Both the position numbers and the translations under genes were made by a program. A model generated the notes under the pieces. The model saw only the letters and a program-made list of their open reading frames with translations, ran no database searches and was not told the origin of the DNA. Positions 40,226-48,552 of a DNA stretch of 64,000 nucleotides are shown piece by piece. The first letter of the stretch is position 1. Every line of letters starts with the position of its first letter. The stretch covers positions 2,046,001 through 2,110,000 of the forward strand of contig CAVZZG010000003.1 in assembly GCA_963779685.1 (NCBI GenBank), written 5' to 3'. This DNA is from CAVZZG01 sp963779685 (GTDB lineage Bacteria; Actinomycetota; Thermoleophilia; Gaiellales; F1-60-MAGs149).

Positions 40226-41590
40226 ATGAAGACCGAGCTGCGCGACGCGGTCGTGGTCGGGGCCGGGATCGCCGGGCTGGCAGCAGCCTGGGATCTCCGC
40301 AACCGCGACATCGTGGTCCTCGAGGCCGCCGACCGGATCGGCGGGCGGATCCGGTCGGAGCCCCGTGGCGACTACTGGCTGAACGTGGGCGCGCATGTCT
40401 TCGCGGGAGCCGGCACGGCCTCGGGCAGGCTGATCGCCGACACCGGCGTCCAGGCCGTCGAGGTGCCCGGCAGGCTCACGGCCATCGAGCTCGGCGGGGT
40501 CAAGGTCACCTCGGGCCGGGTCGAGACGTTCCCGTTCCGGCTCCCCCTCTCGCATCGCGACCGGGCGGCGCTGGTCAAGGCCGGCTCGAAGATCCGGCTT
40601 GCGGTCGAGCGCTACAAGAAGGCAGCGACCCCGCGCACCGACGAGGATCCGCGCGAGACCCGCATGCGGACGATGTCGTTCCTGGGCGACCAGACGTTCG
40701 CCGAGTGGCTGGGGCCCGTGCCCGAAGCCGTCGACAAGATGTTCCGCCCGACGGTGACCCGATCGACCGGCGATCCCGAGGAGCTCGTCGCCGGCCAGGG
40801 AGTCGGGTACTTCGCGCTCGTCTGGTCGAGCGGAGGCGGTCTGTCGCGCAACATCCTGGGCGGATCGCAGACGCTCATGGACGCCATCGCAGCCGAGCTC
40901 GGCGACCGCGTCCGCACCGGGTGCGCCGTGGAGTCGGTGGTCGACGAGGGCGACCACGTGGTCATCCGCCATGCCGGCGGCGTGATCCACGCCCGCCACT
41001 GCGTCATCGCCACGCTCGCCGATCAGGCGGCCGACCTCGCCCCGGGCCTGCCGGCCGAGACGCTCGAGGTGCTGCGCGCGATCCCCTACGGCCCGATGTG
41101 CGTGATGGCCGTCCTGACCGACGAGACGGGCCCGCAGGACTGGGACGACCTCTACGCGCTCGCCACCCCCGACCGCCCGTTCAACATGATCTTCAACATG
41201 GCCAACGTGCTCCGGCCCCGCTCGGCCGCCCGCCAGCCGGGCGGCAGCCTGATGCTGTACCGGTCGGGTCGCAGCGCGCTCGACCTGATCGAGATGGACG
41301 ACGCCGAGACCGAGCGCACGTTCCTCGAGGCCCTGCACGACGTGTACCCCGCCACCCGCGACCACGTCACCGAGACGCTGCTCGTCAAGTTCCAGCGTTG
41401 CATCCCGTTTCCGAAGCCCGGCCGCTACCGCAAGCAGTCCGCGCTGGAGCGCGACATGGGCCGGATCCGCCTCGCCGGCGACTTCATGGGCACCGCCTAC
41501 ACCGAGTCGGCCGTGGCGAGCGGTCAGCAGGCCGCCGGGGCGATCCGCCGCGCGCTCCAACTCGAGGGCATCCCGGTGGGGAGCGCGTGA
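40226..41590 (+). CDS. FAD-dependent amine oxidase/protoporphyrinogen oxidase-fold protein
   Basis: A 454-residue flavoprotein. The N-terminal Rossmann FAD motif is AVVVGAGIAGLAAAWDLRNRDIVVLEAADRIGGRIRS (about residues 8-44), followed by the GR-rich clamp. The C-terminal FAD-contact block is RIRLAGDFMGTAYTESAVASGQQAAGAIRRAL. Middle residues FPFRLPLSHRDRAALVKAGSK fit the protoporphyrinogen-oxidase/phytoene-desaturase-like superfamily; the true substrate is uncertain and could be an amine. The start codon follows the divergent promoter described at 40202-40225. One base separates its stop from the S10 peptidase GTG, so they form an operon. Confidence 0.82.
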   Translation: MKTELRDAVVVGAGIAGLAAAWDLRNRDIVVLEAADRIGGRIRSEPRGDYWLNVGAHVFAGAGTASGRLIADTGVQAVEVPGRLTAIELGGVKVTSGRVETFPFRLPLSHRDRAALVKAGSKIRLAVERYKKAATPRTDEDPRETRMRTMSFLGDQTFAEWLGPVPEAVDKMFRPTVTRSTGDPEELVAGQGVGYFALVWSSGGGLSRNILGGSQTLMDAIAAELGDRVRTGCAVESVVDEGDHVVIRHAGGVIHARHCVIATLADQAADLAPGLPAETLEVLRAIPYGPMCVMAVLTDETGPQDWDDLYALATPDRPFNMIFNMANVLRPRSAARQPGGSLMLYRSGRSALDLIEMDDAETERTFLEALHDVYPATRDHVTETLLVKFQRCIPFPKPGRYRKQSALERDMGRIRLAGDFMGTAYTESAVASGQQAAGAIRRALQLEGIPVGSA

Positions 41591-41591
41591 C

Positions 41592-43083
41592 GTGACCGAC
41601 CAGGAGCCGGCGCCGAACCCGCCCGAGCCCGAGGATCGCATCGTCGAGACCGAGCACGTCATGAAGATCGATGGCAAGGACGTGCGCTACACCGTCACCA
41701 CCGGGACGATCGTGCTGCGCGAGGAGATGGAGCGGCCCAAGGGCGAGGGCGAGTCGGAGGGCGAGAAGCCGCGGGCGAGGGTGTTCTTCGTCGCGTACAC
41801 GAGGAAGGGCGTCGACGACCCGGGCAAGCGGCCGGTGACGTTCTCCTTCAACGGCGGCCCGGGCTCGTCGTCGGTGTGGCTGCACCTCGGCCTGCTCGGC
41901 CCCCGCCGGGTGTCCATGGGCGAGATCGGCGAGCTCCCGCCGCCGCCGTACCGCACGATCGACAACCCGTACACCCTGCTCGACGAGACCGACCTCGTCT
42001 TCATCGACCCGGTGACCACCGGCTACAGCCGGCCCGTCGAGGGCGAGAAGGCGAAGGAGTTCCACACCGTCAAGCGCGACATCGAGTCGGTCGGCGATTT
42101 CATCCGGCTGTACACCACGCGCTACCGGCGCTGGAGCATCGCCCAAGTTCCTGATCGGCGAGAGCTACGGCACCACGCGCGCCGCCGGCCTCGCGGGCTA
42201 CCTGCAGGACCGCCACGGCATGTTCCTGAACGGCATCGTGCTGATCTCGGTCGTGCTCAACTTCCAGACGCATCGACTTCGGCGTCGGGCAACGACCTGC
42301 CCTACGTGCTGTTCCTGCCCAGCTACACGGCCACCGCGTGGTACCACGGCCTGCTCGCGCCCGAACTGCAGGCCGACCTGCGCGCGACGCTGCGCGAGGC
42401 CGAGGTGTTCGCGCTCGGCGAGTACGCGACGGCGCTGCTGCAGGGCTCGGCGCTGCCGCCGAGCCGACCGCGAGCGCGTCGTCGCGGGGCTCGCGCGCTA
42501 CACCGGGCTCTCGCCGGAGTTCGTCGAGCGGGCCGACCTGCGCATCCGCGACGGGCGCTTCTTCAAGGAGCTGCTCCGCGAGCCAGCGGCAAGACCGTCG
42601 GGCGGCTCGACAGCCGCTTCACGGGCCTCGACCGCGACACCGCCGGCGAGGAGATCGAGTACGACCCGAGCTTCACGAACATCATCGGGCCGTACACGGC
42701 GGCCTTCAACGACTACGTCCGGCGCGACCTGCGGTACGAGAGCGACCTGCCGTACGAGATCATCTCGCTGAAGGTCAACGAGCAGTGGACGTTCCCCGAG
42801 CGACGAGAACCGGTACCTGTCGGTGGCGGAGACGCTGCGCAGCGCGATGACCGTCAATCCGTACCTGCAAGCGTCTTCGTCGCCAACGGCTACTACGACC
42901 TCGGCACGCCGTACTTCGCGACCGAGTACACGGTGCACCACCTCGGCCTGCACCCGAGCCTTGCGCGGGAACATCGAGATGGCCTACTACGAGGCCGGGC
43001 ACATGATGTACACGCACGAGCCGTCCCTCGCGCAGCTGCAGATCGACCTGACGCGTTTCTTCGCCGGCGCGACGCCGGCCTGA
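41592..43083 (+). pseudogene. S10 serine carboxypeptidase with at least eight frame breaks
   Basis: About 490 residues when extra bases are ignored. The first ~180 (FFVAYTRKGVDDPGKRPVTFSFNGGPGSSS) read cleanly. Downstream the homologous protein hops frames near 42136, 42271, 42289, 42463, 42584, 42800, 42870 and 42958. Conserved blocks on all sides: KFLIGESYGTTRAAG (nucleophile Ser), NDLPYVLFLPSYTATAWYHG, TVGRLDSRFTG, VFVANGYYDLGTPYFATEYT (Asp) and AYYEAGHMMYTHEPSL (His). Each break is repaired by removing one or two bases; at several sites the extra base is A before GC. Start GTG 41592. If the error is in the sequence, the gene is intact; if real, the product is truncated near residue 215 in the first frame change. 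No signal peptide is seen. Confidence 0.85.
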
Positions 43084-43226
43084 GGAGCGGGTTCACCACA
43101 CCGCAACCGGGCCGAGCCCGAGTCGTCACCCCGACGCGCCGACGCGTCGCATACGGTGCACTCGAAGCGTAATACGGCACCTGCCCCTCCCCCTCCGGGG
43201 CCGAGCGCTTCGCCATCCACCGCCTC

Positions 43227-43249
43227 GGGGTCCGGCCTGGCCGGGCCCC
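43227..43249 (+). terminator. Possible hairpin terminator after the S10 gene
   Basis: A 10-bp stem (GGGGTCCGGC with GCCGGGCCCC, one G-T pair, 3-base loop) in the 275-base gap between the S10 gene and the SDR. No T-tract follows. It is weaker evidence than the 13591 hairpin because GC-rich pairing arises easily here. The rest of the gap shows no recognisable gene. Confidence 0.35.
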
Positions 43250-43358
43250 GTCGCGGTACCGGGCGGATCGTGTCAGCCTGCATCACGACCGTGCAGTCGC
43301 CGCGGAGGGCGCGGATCAGGCAATCGAGTCCGCTCGTGGGCGCCTGTATGCTGCCGGC

Positions 43359-44138
43359 CTGGCCACTCCCGCGACGATCCTCATCACCGGTGCGGCGTCC
43401 GGCATCGGCGCGGCGACCGCGCGCGTCGCCGCGGCCCGCGGCCAGGCCCTGATCCTGCTCGACCGCCAGGCCGCCGCGCTGCAGGAGATCGCGGGCCGCG
43501 CTCGCGCGGCCGGCGCCACGTCGGTGTGGCACGCGGCGGTCGATGTCACCGATCCGCCGGCACTGGCGGACGCCGTCGACCGCGGCGTCGCGACCGTCGG
43601 CATCCCGGGCGGCGCCGTGTGCTGCGCCGGCCTCGATCGCGGGGGCCCGTCGCACGAGCTGACCGTCGAGACCTGGGACCTCGTGCTGGCGACCAACCTG
43701 CGCGGGACGTTCCTGACCTGCCAGGCCGTCATCCGCCAGCTCCTCGCAGCCGGACAGCCCGGCTCGATCGTCTGCCTCTCCTCGGTGCTCGCGTCGGTCG
43801 CCACGCCCGGCGGTTCGGCCGCCTACTGCGCCTCGAAGGGCGGCGTGGCGTCGCTCGTGCGGAGCCTGGCGATCGAGTACGCCGCCGCCGGCATCCGCGT
43901 CAATGCGCTCGCCCCCGGCGCGACCGAGACGCCGCTGATGTGGGCGCCCGTCCCGGCAGGCGAGGTCGACGAGATGCGGCGCGTGGTCGAGAGCGAGGTG
44001 CCCATGGGCCGGCTCGCCGATCCGGACGAGCAGGCGAAGGCGGCCCACTGGCTGCTGTCGGACGACGCGGCCTACGTCACGGGCTCGGAGCTGCGCGTGG
44101 ACGGCGGCGTCGTCGCGCGGGCCGTCCTGTCGGCCTGA
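43359..44138 (+). CDS. SDR-family oxidoreductase, probable CTG start
   Basis: A ~259-residue short-chain dehydrogenase/reductase. TILITGAASGIGAAT (TGxxxGIG) near the N-terminus, CLSSVLAS (catalytic Ser), AAYCASKGG (Tyr and Lys, YxxxK) and IRVNALAPGATETP are all seen. No in-frame ATG, GTG or TTG is present at the right position: the nearest upstream ATG (43348) is out of frame. CTG 43359 is 6 bases after TATGCT, so a leaderless CTG start is the best call. A sequence error upstream, as in the neighbouring S10 gene, would be the alternative. Convergent with the IlvD-type dehydratase; the stops abut (44138/44139). Confidence 0.75.
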   Translation: MATPATILITGAASGIGAATARVAAARGQALILLDRQAAALQEIAGRARAAGATSVWHAAVDVTDPPALADAVDRGVATVGIPGGAVCCAGLDRGGPSHELTVETWDLVLATNLRGTFLTCQAVIRQLLAAGQPGSIVCLSSVLASVATPGGSAAYCASKGGVASLVRSLAIEYAAAGIRVNALAPGATETPLMWAPVPAGEVDEMRRVVESEVPMGRLADPDEQAKAAHWLLSDDAAYVTGSELRVDGGVVARAVLSA

Positions 44139-45884
44139 CTACCAGCCCCCGACCCAGCCGGAGAAGAGCCCGTACGGCAGGCGCTGGGGTTCCTCGCCGG
44201 GCGTGGCCGCGAGCAGGTCGAGGTCGCAGCCCTCGTCGGCCTGCGTGACGTGCTCGAGGTGCAGCGCGCCGTAGCCGCGGGTGAATCTCGGCCGGGCCGG
44301 ACCCAGCTCGGCGAGGCGACGGGCGAGCTCGTCCGGCGCGATGTCGAGGTCGATGCGGCGGGCGGGGACGTCGAGCACGATCGGGTCGCCGTCGCGCACC
44401 GCGCGCAGCGGCCCGCCGGCGGCGGCCTCCGGCGCGACGTGCAGGACGCAGGTGCCGAAGGCGGTGCCGCTCATGCGGGCGTCCGACACCCGCACCATGT
44501 CGGTCACGCCGGCGCGCAGCAGCTTCTGCGGGATCGGCAGCATGCCCCACTCGGGCATGCCGGGCGCGCCCTTCGGGCCGACGTTCCGCAGCACCAGCAC
44601 CGAGTCCGGGCCGACGTCGAGCTCGGGGTCGTCGATGCGACGGGCGACGTCCTCGATGTCCTCGAACACCAGCGCCGGGCCGCGGTGGACGAGGAGCTGG
44701 GAGCTCGCCGCGCTGACCTTCACCAGCGCGCCACGGGGTGCGAGGCTGCCGCGCAGCACCGCCAGGCCCCCGGCCGGCTTGAACGGCGAGCCGGCATCGC
44801 GCACGACGTCGCCGTCGGGCGGCCGTGCGCCGGCGACGATCTCGCCCACCGTGAGGCCCGACACGGTCAGCGCGGTCGAGTCGACCAGCGGGCCGAGCGC
44901 CCGCAGCACGGTGGGCACCCCGCCGGCCTGGTGGAGCTGCTCGACGAGGTGCTCCCCGGCCGGGCGCACGTTCGCCACCATCGGCGTGCGCGCCGCGATC
45001 TCGTCGAACGCCTCGAGCTCGAGCGGGTAGCCCACCCGGCGCGCCAGCGCGAGCAGGTGCAGCACGGCGTTGGTGGAGCCGCCGATGGCGGCGAGCATCG
45101 CAATCGCGTTCGCGAACGCCGCGGGCGTGAGGATGTGCGACGGGCGCAGGTCGGCGCGGGCGATCTCGACGGCGCGCCGGCCGATCTCCTCGGCCATGGC
45201 CGCTCGTCGGGCATGGACGGCCGGGATCGTGGCTGCGCCCGGTAGGGTCATGCCAAGCGCCTCGGTGACGCACGCCATGGTCGACGCCGTGCCCATCTCG
45301 TTGCAGTGCCCGGGCGACGGGATCCACGCCGCCTCGAGCTCGTGGTAGGTCTCGCGGCTGATACGCCCGGCCCGCAGCTCGTCGGTGTAGCGCCACAGAT
45401 CGGTGCCGACCGACAGCTCGCGGCCCTCGAACAGCGCCGGCTCGGCCGGGCCGCCGCCCAGGATGATGGCCGGCACATCGGCGCTGGCGGCGCCCATCAG
45501 CTGCGCCGGCACGGTCTTGTCGCAGCCGCCGATCAGCACGACGGCGTCGAACGGGTTGGCGCGGATCGACTCCTCGACGTCCATCGCCATGAGGTTGCGG
45601 AACAGCATGGTCGTCGGCTTCATCAGGTTCTCGCCGAGCGCGATCGTCGGGAACTCGAGCGGCAGGCCGCCGGCGAGCAGCACGCCCCGCTTCACCGCGG
45701 CGGCGAGCCCGCGGAAGTGGACGTTGCAGTTGACGACCTCCGACCACGCGTTGCCGATCCCGACCACGGGCCGACCGTCGACGGCGAGCTGCGAGAAGCC
45801 GGCCGCCTTGACGGACGCCCGATGCAGGAAGCCCGGCAGGTCGTCCTGGCCGAACCAGCGGGCACTGCGCAGGCCGTCGGTCAT
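44139..45884 (-). CDS. IlvD/Edd-family dehydratase (sugar acid type)
   Basis: A 581-residue iron-sulfur dehydratase. Cys ligands: VVNCNVHF (~residue 52), GGCDKTVPAQ (~120) and SPGHCNEMGTAS (~190), and the catalytic Ser region is SDARMSGTAFGTCVLHVAPEA. The catalytic Lys of HARR-type loops is present as AVHARRAAM. Length (~580) and IPSPGHCNEMG-like WIPSPGHCNEMG favour the pentonate/hexonate dehydratase branch over IlvD proper, where lengths are 550-560, but this is a judgement by eye. It would turn an aldonate into a 2-keto-3-deoxy acid. ATG 45884 overlaps the stop of the upstream gene (ATGA), so it is the last gene of the sugar operon. Confidence 0.85.
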   Translation of the reverse strand: MTDGLRSARWFGQDDLPGFLHRASVKAAGFSQLAVDGRPVVGIGNAWSEVVNCNVHFRGLAAAVKRGVLLAGGLPLEFPTIALGENLMKPTTMLFRNLMAMDVEESIRANPFDAVVLIGGCDKTVPAQLMGAASADVPAIILGGGPAEPALFEGRELSVGTDLWRYTDELRAGRISRETYHELEAAWIPSPGHCNEMGTASTMACVTEALGMTLPGAATIPAVHARRAAMAEEIGRRAVEIARADLRPSHILTPAAFANAIAMLAAIGGSTNAVLHLLALARRVGYPLELEAFDEIAARTPMVANVRPAGEHLVEQLHQAGGVPTVLRALGPLVDSTALTVSGLTVGEIVAGARPPDGDVVRDAGSPFKPAGGLAVLRGSLAPRGALVKVSAASSQLLVHRGPALVFEDIEDVARRIDDPELDVGPDSVLVLRNVGPKGAPGMPEWGMLPIPQKLLRAGVTDMVRVSDARMSGTAFGTCVLHVAPEAAAGGPLRAVRDGDPIVLDVPARRIDLDIAPDELARRLAELGPARPRFTRGYGALHLEHVTQADEGCDLDLLAATPGEEPQRLPYGLFSGWVGGW

Positions 45885-46864
45885 GCCACGACGCTGCCGT
45901 CCACGCGCAGCTGCGAGACCGACGCGACACCGCCGTAGACCACGGCGGCGACCTCCGTCTCGAGCCGCTCGCCCGGCTCCAGGGCCCGCACGCGCCCGGC
46001 CTCGACGGCCTCCGCAAGCGGGCTCGGGTAGCCGGTCCACGGCTCCATGATCGCGTGGTAGTAGCCGCGCCAGCCGCCGTAGACCATCCACAGCCACACC
46101 ACCGGGAACAGCGTCGCGTCGAAGCACATGCCGAAGCCGCGCCGCGCCTCGGTATCGGTGCAGGCGACCCAGCCGTCCTCGAGTCCGGTGAGGTAGTGGA
46201 GGGCGAAGCACCCGGCCTCGGGCGGCAGCGGGCGACGCACGTCGAGCGAGCCGAACATCGGCCACGCGTAGCGATCGCCCTTCACACCCAGGGTGCCGCC
46301 GCCGTTCTCGTCGACCTCGGCATCGCGGGCGGGCACGTCGAACCGGCAGGCCGGGCTGATCGCCTGCACGGGGTGGATGCCCCAGTTGAAATCGAACGGC
46401 TGGTAGCCCACGTTCTCGAGCGTGTACGCGACCCGCAGCACCGGCGAGCCGCGCTCGAGCCGCAGCCGGCGCTCCCACCGGGCGGGCGTGATGGGGGTCA
46501 CGATCCGGACGATCAGCTCGACCGCGCCGGGCCCGTCCTCCACCACCTCGCAGGTGGCGTGCTGCGTCCACAGCTCGCCCATGTAGGGCACGGCGTCGCC
46601 GTAGCGGTTGTGGGACGGCGCGCCGCCGGGGAACACCTCGTCCCAGCCTCCCGCCCAGTGGTCGTCGAAGTTGGCGTGCAGCTCGGCCCGGTGCGGCGTG
46701 ACCCGCGGTGACTTCCAGAGGATGTCGTGATCGCGGGCCTTGTCGATCAGCCGGTAGATGTGGCCGCCCAGCTGCGGCATCACGTCCACCGCGACGTGCT
46801 CGTTCTCGAGGCGGACGACGTCGAGGCCGCGGTAGGCCCAGTTGGCGTCCAGACGGCAGGTCAC
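45881..46864 (-). CDS. DUF5107/aldose-1-epimerase-like protein
   Basis: A 327-residue beta-sandwich protein of the galactose-mutarotase superfamily (DUF5107 subgroup). LENEHVAVDVMPQLGGHIYRLIDKARDHDILWKSP is the family start, FDFNWGIHPVQAISPACRFDVP includes the conserved His, and WAGGWDEVFPGG lies between. Mutarotases interconvert sugar anomers, and DUF5107 members sit in sugar operons; a role in supplying the right anomer to the dehydrogenase fits. Start is GTG 46864, overlapping the upstream stop (GTGA). A signal peptide is not visible, so it should be cytoplasmic. Confidence 0.78.
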   Translation of the reverse strand: MTCRLDANWAYRGLDVVRLENEHVAVDVMPQLGGHIYRLIDKARDHDILWKSPRVTPHRAELHANFDDHWAGGWDEVFPGGAPSHNRYGDAVPYMGELWTQHATCEVVEDGPGAVELIVRIVTPITPARWERRLRLERGSPVLRVAYTLENVGYQPFDFNWGIHPVQAISPACRFDVPARDAEVDENGGGTLGVKGDRYAWPMFGSLDVRRPLPPEAGCFALHYLTGLEDGWVACTDTEARRGFGMCFDATLFPVVWLWMVYGGWRGYYHAIMEPWTGYPSPLAEAVEAGRVRALEPGERLETEVAAVVYGGVASVSQLRVDGSVVA

Positions 46865-47745
46865 GCCAGATCCGGGGCGAGCTCGTGCACGAGCCGGTCG
46901 ATCAGCGCGGAGCGGCGCACCTTCTCGCGGGCCTGGACGATCGCGACGGGCTCGAGATGCAGGCCGCTCGGATAGACGCTCGTCGAGTTGCGGAGGCCGG
47001 CCTTGACATGCACCGGCGCGGCCACCCGGATGATGTCCGGCACGAGGTAGTGACGCACGAAGCCGCCCATGTCGTCCGGCGCCTCGACGTAGATGTCGAG
47101 GGGGCGCGTGGTGGCGGCGCGGATGGCGGCGAGCATCCCGACCTCGAGGTCGGTGGCGATGTTGATGGTATCGCCGCCGATCCGCTCCAGGAGGGCGGCG
47201 GTGGCCGGGTTGGCGGCGCACATGATGGCCGACGTCTTGAAGATCAGGTCGGCGGGCAGGTAGCCGGCCGCGCGGGCGCGCGCGAGCACGTCGAGCACGC
47301 CGAAGTCGCCGACCAGGAGGCTGCGGATGCCGTGTGCACAGGCTCGCCGGGCCTCGGCGAAGCACGCCTCGACGGCCTCCGCGCCGCGGGCGACGCCGGC
47401 GGCCGAATCGCTGGCCATGGCCTGCCCGCCCGCGTCCCATGCCCCTCTCGGTCCCAGGAACAGGCAGACCTCGATACCGTGCTCGCGACCGAGGCCGGCC
47501 ATCTCGTCGAGCTCGCCGTCGGACAGCATCATCACGCCGCTGCCCTGGGAGACGCGGTCGACGCGGAGCCCCGTGCGCCTCGCCTCCTCGATGACGGCCG
47601 AGAGCACGCGCGGCCCTTCGACGCTGGGGATCTCGAAGTGGTACCGGCGGCCGTCGGGGAACCGGCCGGCCGACTCCGGCCAGGGCCGCGCAGGCGGTGC
47701 GTAGCCCAGCGCGTCGAGCCAGCCGGCGATCTCGGGAAGCGTCAC
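46861..47745 (-). CDS. U32-peptidase-like TIM-barrel protein, function unknown
   Basis: A 294-residue protein resembling a family usually labelled U32 family peptidase. Blocks seen: FEIPSVEGPRVLSAVIEEARRTGLRVDRVSQGSGVMMLSDGELDEMAGLGREHGIEVCLFLGPR, ACAHGIRSLLVGDFGVLDVLARARAAGYLPADLIFKTSA, and APDDMGGFVRHYLVPDIIRVAAPVHVKAGLRNSTSVYPSG. Repeating beta-alpha units fit a TIM barrel. The metal/catalytic Cys and His of true U32 proteases are not obvious, so peptidase activity is doubtful. It is between two sugar-acid genes, so a lyase or aldolase role for the 2-keto-3-deoxy acid is possible. GTG 47745 is preceded by TACACT (47757-47752), 6 bases away, and no RBS. Confidence 0.6.
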   Translation of the reverse strand: MTLPEIAGWLDALGYAPPARPWPESAGRFPDGRRYHFEIPSVEGPRVLSAVIEEARRTGLRVDRVSQGSGVMMLSDGELDEMAGLGREHGIEVCLFLGPRGAWDAGGQAMASDSAAGVARGAEAVEACFAEARRACAHGIRSLLVGDFGVLDVLARARAAGYLPADLIFKTSAIMCAANPATAALLERIGGDTINIATDLEVGMLAAIRAATTRPLDIYVEAPDDMGGFVRHYLVPDIIRVAAPVHVKAGLRNSTSVYPSGLHLEPVAIVQAREKVRRSALIDRLVHELAPDLA

Positions 47746-47767
47746 GGCGAGAGTGTATACCGCTGGT

Positions 47768-48544
47768 TCAGCGGGCCGGCGTGCCCGCGGTGAGCCCGCC
47801 GTCGGCGATGAACGGGGCGGCCGTGCAGAAGGACGACTCGTCGGAAGCCAGGAACAGCGCGACCGCCGCGATCTCCTCCGGCCGGCCGATCCGTCCCAGC
47901 GCATGCAGGCGGCCAGCCTCGGCCCGGGCGGCATCCGCGTCGGCCTGGACGTCGAAGTAGCGCTGCGCCATGCCGGTGTCGACGTACCCCGGGCAGACGC
48001 AGTTGCAGCGGATGCCGTAGCGGCCGTTCTCCAGCGCGATCGCACGGGTGAGGTTGATCACCCCGCCCTTGGCTGCGCAGTAGGCACCGAGCGCGGGCTC
48101 GACCCAGAACCCGTTCACGGACGCCATGTTGACGATCGAACCGCCACCCCGCGCCCGCATCCGCGGGATCGCAGCCCGTGCGCAGAGGTAGACGCCGCGC
48201 AGGTTCACGCCCAGCACCCGGTCCCACTCCTCGGGCGGGGTGTCCTCGACCGTCTCCTCGTACTGGACGGCGGCGTTGGAGACGAGCGACGTCGGCCCGC
48301 CGCGGCTGTCGGTGACGGCCATCATCGCCTCGACGTCCTCGGCCAGCGACACGTCGCAGCGCACTCCCTCGGCCGAGCCGCCCGCGGCGACGATCTCGGC
48401 CGCGACCCGTTGGGCACCCTGCCCGTCGATGTCGGCACAGAGGACGTGCGCACCCTCGGCCCCGAACCGCAGCGCGATCGTGCGCCCGATCCCGGTGGCC
48501 GTTCCCGTCACCACCGACACGTGGCCCTGCAGGCGATCTGGCAT
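47768..48544 (-). CDS. SDR-family dehydrogenase (sugar dehydrogenase candidate)
   Basis: A 258-residue short-chain dehydrogenase. VVTGTATGIGRTIALRFG is the cofactor loop (TGxxxGIG; Gly to Ala variant at the third position), followed by CADIDGQG (Asp favouring NAD over NADP). Catalytic residues: NMASVNG (Ser), GAYCAAKGG (Tyr, Lys). The family includes sugar 1-dehydrogenases that make lactones for SMP-30. ATG 48544 is 8 bases from the SMP-30 stop; AGGAGCG gives an RBS. It lies at the top of the sugar operon and is the best candidate for the first oxidation step, although the substrate sugar is not known. Confidence 0.85.
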   Translation of the reverse strand: MPDRLQGHVSVVTGTATGIGRTIALRFGAEGAHVLCADIDGQGAQRVAAEIVAAGGSAEGVRCDVSLAEDVEAMMAVTDSRGGPTSLVSNAAVQYEETVEDTPPEEWDRVLGVNLRGVYLCARAAIPRMRARGGGSIVNMASVNGFWVEPALGAYCAAKGGVINLTRAIALENGRYGIRCNCVCPGYVDTGMAQRYFDVQADADAARAEAGRLHALGRIGRPEEIAAVALFLASDESSFCTAAPFIADGGLTAGTPAR

Positions 48545-48552
48545 CGACGCTC

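Noticed and set aside
43084..43358. tRNA or small RNA in the gap after the S10 gene
   Set aside because: No cloverleaf or T-loop (GGTTCGAATCC-like) sequence was found; only a GC-rich hairpin is visible.
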